Assembly (NCBI GenBank): GCA_028274465.1
Contig: CM051455.1
Coordinates: forward strand, 122,547,462-122,611,461
Length of the DNA stretch: 64,000 nt
Origin: Plantago ovata
Taxonomy: Eukaryota > Streptophyta > Magnoliopsida > Lamiales > Plantaginaceae
Direction: 5' to 3'
Shown in pieces: positions 33,709-42,895 of this stretch. A model generated the notes under the pieces. That model ran no database searches, had not been told where the DNA came from, and saw only the letters and a list, made by a program, of their open reading frames with translations. The stretch's first letter is position 1; each line of letters opens with the position of its first letter. The translations under genes and the position numbers were made by a program.

Positions 33709-36345
33709 TCACTTGAAAAGCGCAACTCTTCTAGCATTTTTTGAAGCAAAATCATCAATAAGGTCTTCATAATCAAGTTTATCGGCTATATCATTCTCAA
33801 TTGCTATCGTCGCTAAGCCATTGAGTCGTTCTTGTGACATTGTGGAGCGTAAATATGATTTCACCAACTTCAACTTGGAAAAACTTCTTTCGGCAGATGC
33901 AACCGTAACAGGGATGGTTAACAAAATTTTGTAAGCAATCACTGCATTAGGAAAACAGCCAATATCTTTTATGTAACTCAAAATTTCAATTGCTTTCATC
34001 TTTGTATTGGGCATGAACTCTCTAATCAGTTTCAATTCTACAAACAAAGAATTTCCATCAATATCAGATTGATCATTGTGCTCAAGTGCTTTTTCAAGAT
34101 TCATACAAGAAGTTGTCAAAGTTGGATCATCTAAAGAATGCAAATTTTCAGATGTAAACATGAATCCAAACAGATTTTTATATTCTTGATATTGATCAAA
34201 CCTTATTTTAAATGAAGAAATTGCTTGATCAACAATATATATGAAATAATTAACTCTAAATGACTCCACTTCAGACAAACGTACATCATCATCTTGATTC
34301 TCATCAAATTGCCTCTTTCGAAGGATTTCACGTCTTTGAGGAAAATCAGTATCAACATTCAATTCTGTTGCTATTTCCTTTGCATTTTCCAATGCTTTAG
34401 AAAAACCATTTTCTCTATAATCCTCAAAAAATGTAATCAAAGTATTTATATCTCTTATTGCAACATCAATTTGCATATCCTTAGCTTGTAAGTGCTTGCT
34501 AACCACATTCACACGAGATAAGATATCAAACCAAACAACAAGGGCTAACAAAAATTCAAATTTACCAAGTTCATGAGTTGCCAAAGAGTTAGCTTCACTT
34601 TTTATTTTAGGATCAAGATCAACCTCAGACACTTTAGTTAAAGCAGTTTTTATGTCATTTATTTGAAATCTTATAGCCTTTACACTATCAACACGACTTT
34701 CCCAACGAGTACACGACAAAGGTTTAGGAGTCATCAATTTCACATTATCCTTTAAAATCTGCCACCTCTTTGTAGATCTTGAAAATATAGTATATATGCG
34801 TTGTACGACTCCAAAAAAACTTTTAGCCTTGACACAAGTATTGGCCATGTCACACAAAATCAAATTTAGACTATGACAACCACACGGAGTATAAAAAGCT
34901 CTAGGATTAATACCCAAAAGCTTTCTTTGTACTCCTTGATGTTTACCTTTCATGTTAGAACCATTATCATAGCCTTGTCCTCTTACATCATCAATGTCCA
35001 AACCAAGAGATTCTAATTCATGTTCTAGAACATCAAAAAGCCCTTGCCCACTCGTATCATTTACACATAAAAACCCCAAAAAGGATTCCTCAATGCAAAC
35101 TTCATTTGAAGAGAAAGAAACATATCTCAATATAATAGACATTTGCTCTTGGTGACTAGAATCAGGGGTGCAATCAAGTAACACAGAAAAATACTTTGAC
35201 TCCTTTATTTTATTTGTAATTTCAGATTTAATCGACTTAGCAAGCAGAAGTATTAGCTCGTCTTGAATCCTATGACCAAGATAATGACGCTGAAGATCTT
35301 TGTTTTGTATGCGTTTAACATGTTCTTGGATAACCGGATCAAACTCAGCTAGCATTTTAATTAAACCTAAGAAAGTTCCATTACTATTCTCATAGAGTTT
35401 TTCATTACTACCACGAAATGCTATGTTTTTCTTTGCAAGAAATTTGATAATTGAAATCAGCCTTGATAAAACATTTCTCCAATGCTCTCTCTCCTTCTCA
35501 AATTGCATTTGTGCTGCTTTATCAATAGTTTGATTCTTACTCAATCTTAAGCGCAATTGATACCAAGTTGCCATATTCTTAACATGCTCCGCACCTACTT
35601 CATGCTCTCGTAGTCTAAGGCTAAGATGAGACCAGTCATTGAAACCATCCTTTGCTAATTCACCCACGCCATGACCTTTTCGAAATAATTTACAACAAAA
35701 ACAGAACACTTTGTCTAACTCCTTTGAGTAAACAAGCCAATCTCTATCACATTTTTCTTTATTTCGCAAAACTCTAGTATAATGGATAGACGAGAAGTGT
35801 CTATTAAATTTATCATTAGGGCCTTTTTCAATTGTTAAATCTCTTTTTGGGCCATTACGTGCTAAAACACAAATCATCCCTTCGTCGAGACCATCCCAAT
35901 ATCTAGGATCATATATATTATAATTTATATTCATATCATTAGAATTTGGGACTGGCTCAGGCACATCACAAACAGGCACATCATTAAAATTTGGAACAGG
36001 CTCAGGCATATCACAAAGAGGCACATCATTAGAATTTGGAAGATCATTAGAATTTGGAAGAGGCACGTCACAAACAGGCACATCATTAGAATTTGGAAGA
36101 GGTACATCACAATTCACAATTTCAATATTTTCTTCATCCAATGACACATTACGATCAACCACAACATCATCATTCTCATTCAAATTCACATTTAAATCAC
36201 CTCCAATTTCATCATTTTGGTTACTACTAGAAGTATTAGAATTTTTAAACACAAATTTATCTAGAGCTCCTCTCTGGGATTGAATTAAAGCATCACTATC
36301 TCTTTTTCTTTTACGTTTTTCCCAACCAGATGGGTACTTTCTCAT
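33709..36345 (-). CDS. hAT transposase, ZMYM1-like
   Basis: 878 residues without interruption. A basic N-terminus (KRKRKRD) could be a nuclear signal. Residues about 80-137 are imperfect tandem repeats of a VPxCDVPxPxPNSND unit. A TTF-type zinc finger follows (CFCCKLF at 215-221 with H254 downstream). The RNase-H-like catalytic part includes D391 (SVLLDCTPD), D460 (GQGYDNGSN) and the hAT-typical CGCH (488-491). The C-terminal dimerisation domain is AERSFSKLKLVKSYLRS. It cuts and pastes the element by its ends. The N-terminal repeats are unlike the rest of the protein and may vary in number between copies. A domesticated host gene is unlikely because the flanking TIRs and TSD are intact. Confidence 0.94.
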   Translation of the reverse strand: MRKYPSGWEKRKRKRDSDALIQSQRGALDKFVFKNSNTSSSNQNDEIGGDLNVNLNENDDVVVDRNVSLDEENIEIVNCDVPLPNSNDVPVCDVPLPNSNDLPNSNDVPLCDMPEPVPNFNDVPVCDVPEPVPNSNDMNINYNIYDPRYWDGLDEGMICVLARNGPKRDLTIEKGPNDKFNRHFSSIHYTRVLRNKEKCDRDWLVYSKELDKVFCFCCKLFRKGHGVGELAKDGFNDWSHLSLRLREHEVGAEHVKNMATWYQLRLRLSKNQTIDKAAQMQFEKEREHWRNVLSRLISIIKFLAKKNIAFRGSNEKLYENSNGTFLGLIKMLAEFDPVIQEHVKRIQNKDLQRHYLGHRIQDELILLLAKSIKSEITNKIKESKYFSVLLDCTPDSSHQEQMSIILRYVSFSSNEVCIEESFLGFLCVNDTSGQGLFDVLEHELESLGLDIDDVRGQGYDNGSNMKGKHQGVQRKLLGINPRAFYTPCGCHSLNLILCDMANTCVKAKSFFGVVQRIYTIFSRSTKRWQILKDNVKLMTPKPLSCTRWESRVDSVKAIRFQINDIKTALTKVSEVDLDPKIKSEANSLATHELGKFEFLLALVVWFDILSRVNVVSKHLQAKDMQIDVAIRDINTLITFFEDYRENGFSKALENAKEIATELNVDTDFPQRREILRKRQFDENQDDDVRLSEVESFRVNYFIYIVDQAISSFKIRFDQYQEYKNLFGFMFTSENLHSLDDPTLTTSCMNLEKALEHNDQSDIDGNSLFVELKLIREFMPNTKMKAIEILSYIKDIGCFPNAVIAYKILLTIPVTVASAERSFSKLKLVKSYLRSTMSQERLNGLATIAIENDIADKLDYEDLIDDFASKNARRVALFK

Positions 36346-36497
36346 ATTTCAACTTCAAGGAAAAAAATTTAATAACTTAAACAAACATCACAGGACAAAT
36401 AATTGATAATAAAGAACTGACTGCAGCACATAAAGTATATAAAATTCAGAATGAAAAGTGTTTGGTAAAGGGAACTTTCCAGTTTTCAAATTGGCCG

Positions 36498-36642
36498 TAC
36501 AGACTGCAGACGAACAGAATTAAGTAGAAGCAGTGACTAGCAATCCGTCCTCAATCTCTAAAATTCGAAAGACTGCAGACGAACAGAATTAAGTAGAAGC
36601 AGTGACTAGCAATCCGTCCTCAATCTCTGAAATTCGAATTCT
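36498..36642. repeat. 65-bp tandem duplication in the hAT 5' region
   Basis: The segment GACTGCAGACGAACAGAATT to CAATCTCTxAAATTCGAA occurs twice in a row with one clear difference. It lies between the transposase start and the Mutator insertion, where the transposase promoter or leader should be, and might change its expression. Confidence 0.8.
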
Positions 36643-36695
36643 GAACGGAGTCTGTCCAATTAAACTTGCCTAAAAGTTCAACAAAAAAGAAAATA

Positions 36696-37737
36696 GGGAA
36701 AATTACATTTACCTACCTTGCTACGGGCCCTAACTACAAAATTGCCCTTATTAGTTTAACAATTACAGTTACCCCCTTAGCCCGGAAAAAGTTTGACTTG
36801 GCCGTTATTCAATTTTAAAAAAAAACCGGCCAAACAAGGCCTTAGTTTTTTTATATCATTTTTCCTTTTTTTTCTTCTTCTTTTTTTTTTCTTTTTATCT
36901 TTTCTCTTTTCTTTTTTTACATCATCTTCTTCTTCACCTTACATTTTTCCGGTACCGGATTCCGAATCCGGTACCGGAACTGCCGATCGGACCAGCTCCG
37001 ATCGGAGCTCTTTAACAGCTCCGATCGGAGCTGGTAATAGCTCCTAACCGGAGCTCTTTAATAGCTCCGATCGGAGCTCTTTAATAGCTCCGATCGGAGC
37101 TAGATCTCCGATCGGAGCTCTTTAATAGCTCCGATCGGAGCTATTACCAGCTCCGGTTAGGAGCTATTACCAGCTCCGATCGGAGCTCTTTAACAGCTCC
37201 GATCGGAGCTGGTAATAGCTCCTAACCGGAGCTCTTTAATAGCTCCGATCGGAGCTATTACCAGCTCCGGTAAGCTCGGTTACCGGAGCTGTGGTCTGGT
37301 CGGAGCTCCGACCAGATCCTTTGTTTTCTTTTTTTTTTTTTAATTTTATATTTGGTTTTTTTTTTAACTTATATTTTTGGGGTAGATTTGAAACAAAACC
37401 TTAAATTGGGTTAATTTTACAATTATTATTAGTTCATTTATAAATTTATTTATTTTTTGTGGTTAATTTGAAATAAATTAAAGTTAATTTTGTAAAATAA
37501 AATAGTTTAGAGGTAAATGTGTAAATAAATTAAACTGAAGCTGTTTGGCTCAAGCCAAAAAATGAGATTCCGGCAAGGCTAAAACTGTCATTTCCAGCTC
37601 TTAGTGCGCGAAAAGTCAAGTTCGTGGGGCTAATTGTAATTGATTTTAACTAACAGGGGACTGTAAGTAATTGTTAAACTAAGAAGGTAAAATCTGTAAT
37701 AAAAAAAACTAACAAGGGGTGTAGATGTAAATTGCCC
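36696..37737. mobile_element. Mutator-like element with a palindromic core
   Basis: Ends GGGAAAATTACATTTACCTA and (reverse complement) GGGCAATTTACATCTACACC form inverted repeats that continue with TTAGTTTAACAATTAC on each side. The 9-bp TSD AAGAAAATA is exact at 36687-36695 and 37738-37746. It is 1042 bp with no transposase, so non-autonomous. The centre (36955-37315) is a dense palindrome array. It is nested in the hAT transposon and is therefore younger than it. An ORF of poly-Phe character at 36793-37047 is low-complexity and not a gene. Confidence 0.93.
36955..37315. repeat. array of 16-bp palindromes (AGCTCCGATCGGAGCT)
   Basis: The perfect palindrome AGCTCCGATCGGAGCT recurs about eight times or more, joined by short TTTAATA, TTTAACA or GGTAATA linkers and by a variant pair AGCTCCTAACCGGAGCT/AGCTCCGGTTAGGAGCT. 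The whole array is also roughly symmetric about AGATCT near 37101. Each strand can fold into many alternative hairpins. The function, if any, is unknown. Confidence 0.9.
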
Positions 37738-39395
37738 AAGAAAATATTACAAACAACTTTACAATTAACTTCAGAATTTTGAATCCAATAATTTCAAAAA
37801 ACAAATACATAACATAATTGAAGAATGAAAAATTACCTTTGATTCGAACCCAGTCACCGTCCAAGAGCCAGAGGTGCGAAAAATTCAAATCAACCGTATC
37901 CAAAAATTAATATGCTAGTGCAATACAATTGTAAAACCCAAAATACTAGTAGAAATTGATTTGAATCGGATAGAAGATGAATGAAAATATAAGGGTAATC
38001 CATACTATTTATAGTGACAATTGGAGTATGGAAACTGGAGAATAATTGAATAAACTAACAATACTTTTACTAGGAAATAGGAGAATTGCTAGAAAATAGG
38101 AGAATTTGATGAAGAATTAATGGATTGTTGGAGAAGAATTTGGGATTTGGGAAGAAAGAGGAATAATTGAAGAAGAGAGAAGATGTATGTCTGATGAAGG
38201 CTATCCCACGCCTCTTTACTGCTTAATTTAGTTACTAATTTTTTATTTTTTATTTTGAGAAAGCTAGGGTCCTGGGCCAAAGCATTGGGCCTGGGGGCCC
38301 TATAAAATTTGGGGCCCTGCGCGGGCGGGCTGCCCGCGCAGGCCCAAGGCCGGGCCTGGCCGGATCCAACACTTTTAGACGTCCAACACGGAAAACGCTT
38401 TGAATTCGAACTCATAGTTTAAATTTTGTTAAAATTGCACTATTTGTGTACTTGGTCGAAGGCCCAGCCTTTGCGGGTCCACGAACAAACACGTGTTGTA
38501 AGCAGCGCACAACACTTAGGTATCGATTGGTTTTGCAAAAACCCATTAAAAGGCCCAAATTGGGCGTTGACCGGCCCCAATCCATGCGATTGGTTTACTT
38601 GGGCCGACATGTATTGCCAATTCTGGGCTGCCCGTTTTCTTTTTACTTTTTTTTACCGAAATGTGATGGAATGCATGCGGCGGATGTGATACGAATCCAC
38701 GGCAACCTCCCCTGCAACGCTTCACATCTCGATTCTGTAATTCTTGCCACTGTTTACGATGACCAAATTATCCCTCAACAATGAAATTTAGTTACAAAAT
38801 TGCCCTGTAGTACCCTATATCTATTCTAAGTCGACATATATATACAGGTTGCCCAAGTTTCAGCCGGTTGCTGGGGAAGCTGAAGGGATAGGTAAGGCTC
38901 TGTGCCAAAAAGCTCGATTCTGTGTAATAAATCTTCAATACTTGTTATGAAGTTTCAATTTATAACGTTGTTTATGTTGGTATTTGTATCAGATCCAGAA
39001 GTTTTTAGCAGCAGGCGGCCAAAATTGACAAAGGTATTTTCGTAACTGATTTAAAAAAATTTTCACCTCAAAAAAAAAACTGATTTAATTTTAATTTCAA
39101 TCCAATTTTGCATTTTTCTGGTGTAAAATAGCATTTATTACACTGTGACTTATAGATTTTATGAACTGGAGGAATTTAATGTGAATGAATATTTGTTGTA
39201 TGTCTTGTTTGTATGTATACATTTTTTAATGCTACTGGAAGAAAGTTTTGTATAGTTAGTTAATTTTCGAATTAGCATAATTGTCTTACTGTTGATGATT
39301 TTTTACACTAATATACTGAATTTGCTTACATGAGTGTTATACATTGAAACTTTTATTTAGAATTTTATTGCTGGTCTTTTGTAATATAGCTAAAG

Positions 39396-39539
39396 ATGAT
39401 GAATGTGGAAGAAAAGCGAGTAGGTTTGCTCCGCACGTACTTTGTTGTTAACCTAGGGATGATGCTCGCTTTGTTTTGGCACTACTTTAGAAATGTTAGG
39501 CCTCGACTACCGGTTAAGCGTAAGAGAGGTAGAATGTAG
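39396..39539 (+). CDS. small ORF with one membrane segment
   Basis: A 47-codon ORF starting at the second of two adjacent ATGs. It reads EEKRVGLLRTYFVVNLGMMLALFWHYF, one hydrophobic span, followed by a basic end (RPRLPVKRKRGRM). It ends 36 bases before the next ORF. Not recognised. It may be an exon of a larger spliced element gene. Confidence 0.35.
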   Translation: MMNVEEKRVGLLRTYFVVNLGMMLALFWHYFRNVRPRLPVKRKRGRM

Positions 39540-39575
39540 GGGATAAATTGCAAGAAAGACAAACCGAGAGAATAT

Positions 39576-39899
39576 ATGACAAGGTTGACTAAGTTAAATG
39601 ATGTGGATAACTACCTTAGACAGATTGTAAGTGATGATCTATTGCAGGATGAGAAAGATGTTGAGGATGATCCAGCATCAATCTTGAGTGATGATGAGGT
39701 AGAGGAGATTGATATTGATGGAGGGCAGGGGGCTAGACCCATAGATTTCTTGAGAAAGTGTAATGAATGGAAGCAGTACAGGCGTAACCTTGCCGGTATG
39801 ATGTACTACTGGTACAAGAAATGGGCTGCTTATCGGAGAAGGGGTGTTTATATGAGGAGTGTGATTAGGAGAAGGGGCTACTTCAGGAGACCATGTTGA
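39576..39899 (+). CDS. 107-residue acidic/basic protein, unrecognised
   Basis: The first half is acidic (DDLLQDEKDVEDDPASILSD). The second half is strongly basic and aromatic (EWKQYRRNLAGMMYYWYKKW, then MRSVIRRRGYFRRPC). No known domain was recognised. It lies inside the Harbinger-like element and could be one of its own proteins, such as a DNA-binding accessory ORF, but it shows no clear Myb repeat. Confidence 0.45.
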   Translation: MTRLTKLNDVDNYLRQIVSDDLLQDEKDVEDDPASILSDDEVEEIDIDGGQGARPIDFLRKCNEWKQYRRNLAGMMYYWYKKWAAYRRRGVYMRSVIRRRGYFRRPC

Positions 39900-40230
39900 C
39901 TTGTTTGAACCAGATTCCAATGAAGTTTGATGTTTGTAGAATGTCTGAATAATGTGTGTGTCTGTCCTAGTTGGTGGGAGTGTGGTTGTATTTTTACTTT
40001 GTCATGTGTTGTCCTTCTAGACCAAATATGTGTATGTTGAATCTTATGGTGCCTTAATTTGGCATGATATTATGTGCTGTGATCAGGCATGTTGTGTTCG
40101 TTTTATAAGTTCTTAACTTGATGGTTTTAACTTTTGTTTCCAACTTATTGATTTCTTGTGAATGTTATTCTACTGTATGATGTGATTATAATATGTGAGT
40201 AACATTGTTATATTGACTTGTGGAAATTAG

Positions 40231-40732
40231 ATGGACTTTGAAGACTCCTATGTGCCAGAAACCCAAGTTGGTAGTATGGATAGCACACCTAACTTCATGC
40301 AGACAAGTCAACAGCCTGGAATTGCATGAGGTAAGATGTAATGACCAAATCCAGGTTCTTCAAAGAAACATTTTGGCCAAAGAGATTGAGGTGCAGGATA
40401 GAGAGCAACAACTTGCTGATAAATATGAAGTATTAGATGCTAGGGAGCGACAGATTATTCAAATGGAACATGAGTTAGATAGCAAAGCTAAGTCACTGGT
40501 GGCTATGAGCATGGAGTTGTCTGCCAAGAATAACATCATTGAAGAGAAGCAGAGAGCACTTGATGATATGGAGAAAATGATTATGGAGGATATTGATCTC
40601 CGAATAACTGCTGCCGATATAGTAGATGCTCGAAGGCTCAACCAAACTCAAGAAGCTACAATCCGCAGGTTATTACACATCATTTGTGTTATTGTAATTG
40701 TTGTGTTTGCTTGTTTCGTGTTACAAAAATGA
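40231..40732 (+). CDS. coiled-coil protein with tail anchor
   Basis: From about 40330 to 40732 one frame encodes a long heptad-rich helix (KEIEVQDREQQLADKYEVLD and on through SAKNNIIEEKQRALDDMEKM). It ends in a hydrophobic stretch (IICVIVIVVFACFVLQ) close to the stop, a tail-anchor layout. The most natural start (ATG 40231, reading MDFEDSYVPETQVGSMDSTP) is in a different frame that stops at about 40330, so a frameshift or an unseen intron separates the halves. Element-borne; function unknown. Confidence 0.45.
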
Positions 40733-41410
40733 TTCACATCTATGTTTTGGAGTACAATATGAAACCTTGTATGCAAATAAAGATATAAGATTGGGTTTGC
40801 AATCACATATGTTTCTGTTATACTGCATTCCTCTGCTTTGCCTTTAAGTTGTGTGTTAAAGTTTGAAAATTGCTAAAATACATTACTGTATTAGTACGTT
40901 TTTTCTCAGATGGTGGAATCGTGTTTCCACTTAATTGTCCTTGTACTAAAATAGGATCAGGGGTACTACTATAATTTCACACTATTGGGCTCACCAAACA
41001 CATTATGGGTTGTAGTCCACTAAAAAAACCAAACACATGTATGGGTTCAAATGCATGCTGCCCATGTTCTGCCAACAAAAAAACCAAACACATTCTTGGA
41101 CACATTTTTGTGGTCAAACCCCCCTCAAAATACATGTATCAAGTCCCGGGCAGCTGAACATGTAATTTTAGTGCTTTGGATGTATGGCACCATGCAACAA
41201 AACCAATCGGTACCTTAGGTCACTCGACAATCATAAAATTGCTCGAGAGCAATTACGCATAATTATGCAGTTTTTTTGGATGAATTCCCAATAAGAAAAG
41301 TGCATCTTATTGATATGAGTATTGTTCTCAGTTTCTTTAAACCTCTGAATTTCTAGTATGTTATAATTTGATCGGTGGACTAAGTTACTTAATTGTTATG
41401 TTTAATACTT

Positions 41411-41632
41411 CCTCCATCTCTCATCAAACTTCTCATTTTCTTTCCGTTGATTTTTATACTTTTTTATTCGTTTGACCTCATATTAGTTTATATCATACTG
41501 AAAACGTAATTTACGAAATTATATATTATGAAAATATTAATAAAATTTATATATCTTTTAGGGTGGGCTGTTAAGAAAGTTTTTATACCGAATTGTTTTT
41601 AATAAAATTAATACTATGCGCTTTTAGATGTT
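41411..41632. mobile_element. degenerate Stowaway-like fragment
   Basis: CTTCCTCCATCTCTCATC at the left resembles a Stowaway terminus and the arm composition fits, but no matching right end was found. Probably a decayed half element next to a better copy. Confidence 0.4.
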
Positions 41633-41634
41633 TA

Positions 41635-41889
41635 CTTCCTCCGTCCAATAATAAATGTAACACTTGATTTTGTTAATTTTTTCGATGGTCATTTTAACCT
41701 TAAATTATTCTTAAATCATAAGATAAAAGTAATTAAAAATATCATATTATAAAACTAGAATGTTTATAGTTTCATAATATAAATTTATTAATTATTTTAC
41801 TATAGTGATTTACAATTAATTTGAGGTCAAACTAATCATCGAAAAAGCCAACAACATCAATTGTTACAATTGTTATTGGACGGAGGAAA
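41635..41889. mobile_element. Stowaway MITE (Tc1/Mariner)
   Basis: Left CTTCCTCCGTCCAATAATA and right (reverse complement TTTCCTCCGTCCAATAACA) are inverted and flanked by TA on both sides (41633-41634 and 41890-41891). The 255-bp AT-rich interior has no gene. A standard plant Stowaway. Confidence 0.93.
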
Positions 41890-41891
41890 TA

Positions 41892-42895
41892 CATTTTTAT
41901 ATTTTTTATAACTTTGTTTGCGCTCACACTTACACCCATGGTCTTGCTCGCGCTCCAGGTGGCCTAGGCCCAAACCAATTGCGCAAGCTACCCGTCTTCA
42001 AATAGCAAACGGGTCACTTGGCTCGAATCAATTCGGATTCAGCTTGATTAAATAAATGCAATGAAAACTATAAACTATTACAACTTTAAAATCTTTATTG
42101 CAAGTTAGTGATAGTGATAGATGGAATATTTACTATAAATCATCCCACCTTGAATAAAATCTATGTTATAGTAGAGGCTAAAAAACCCGAACCATAATCC
42201 TCATCTGAAATGAGTTTTATGAGGTGGATTTGGCATCCCTAACATTGAATTCAGAATGGGCAAGAATTCAAATTCAAATGCCAATATTCCTGATGCCAAG
42301 TGATTCTTGTGCATCGAATATAGAATTTTGAAAAGGAGTATCAAATTCCCCTACTGTGATGACAACTTTGAACAAATATTTTATGACCGCCTTGAGAATA
42401 ATTTGCACCAGAAAGAATCATTAATTTATGAAAAGGTCTGATAGTAATAGTCCATTGGCTTGGTTTAAAACAAGACAACCTTAACAATTTGCTTTATTTG
42501 GCTCCACAACCAGAGAATAGTACAATCATTAAAGAGTAAAGACCCTCCGGTGAAGAAGGGCTACAGCCTTGTATAAACTTAAAAAAAAAGAAGAGGCAAA
42601 ACAATTTGAATCGACCTTAATTCATTTGTGATATATAAAAAATAACTAATGATGTTTAATTTAATGAATTTAAATTAAACTGCACTCAATACATAATCTT
42701 TTCATACAAATCACTGGGGCTAAATTCTAAAACTACAAGCAAGAAAAGGGCCATCTACAAAATTAAAACACTCAAAAAGTTATCTACATCTTGAATATTT
42801 TGCTAACATGTATCTTGAATGAAATGAGGGAGGAAAAAAAGTAAGTATAGTACAACTTCGGAATTGAATTTAGAATCCTGAACTAAACCTAAAAC
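41892..42895. other. intergenic, AAA-ATPase 3' flank
   Basis: AT-rich, with no gene or bounded element recognised. The ATPase 3' UTR should occupy the right-hand part. Confidence 0.5.

Larger units (their letters stand above)
33551..38358 (-). mobile_element. hAT transposon with intact transposase
   Basis: Terminal inverted repeats CAGGGCCGGCCCTG (33551) and CAGGCCCGGCCTTG (from 38358 inward) match at 12 of 14 positions. The 8-bp TSD GCCGGATC is exact at 33543-33550 and 38359-38366. Inside lies a single 878-codon transposase ORF. A Mutator-type element (36696-37737) has inserted upstream of that ORF; without it the transposon would be about 3.8 kb, a normal autonomous hAT size. Near the right end a GC-rich palindrome (about 38317-38342) may serve as a subterminal binding site. 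The element carries everything expected of an autonomous hAT except a demonstrated promoter. Confidence 0.93.
38519..41214. mobile_element. PIF/Harbinger-like element without transposase
   Basis: Ends GGTATCGATTGGTTTTG and (reverse complement) GGTACCGATTGGTTTTG are inverted, flanked by TTA on both sides (38516-38518 and 41215-41217), as for PIF/Harbinger. The bases also allow a 5-bp TSD CTTAG with ends GTAxCGATTGG, so the superfamily is likely but not certain. Subterminal direct repeats ACCAAACACAT occur three times near 40990-41090. The 2.7-kb interior carries small ORFs, listed separately, but no DDE transposase. Confidence 0.75.

Noticed and set aside
36955-37315. The regular repeat-spacer look suggested a CRISPR array.
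   Set aside because: The linkers are short and mostly identical, the repeats are perfect palindromes, the locus is nuclear plant DNA inside a bounded Mutator-type element, and no cas genes are present.
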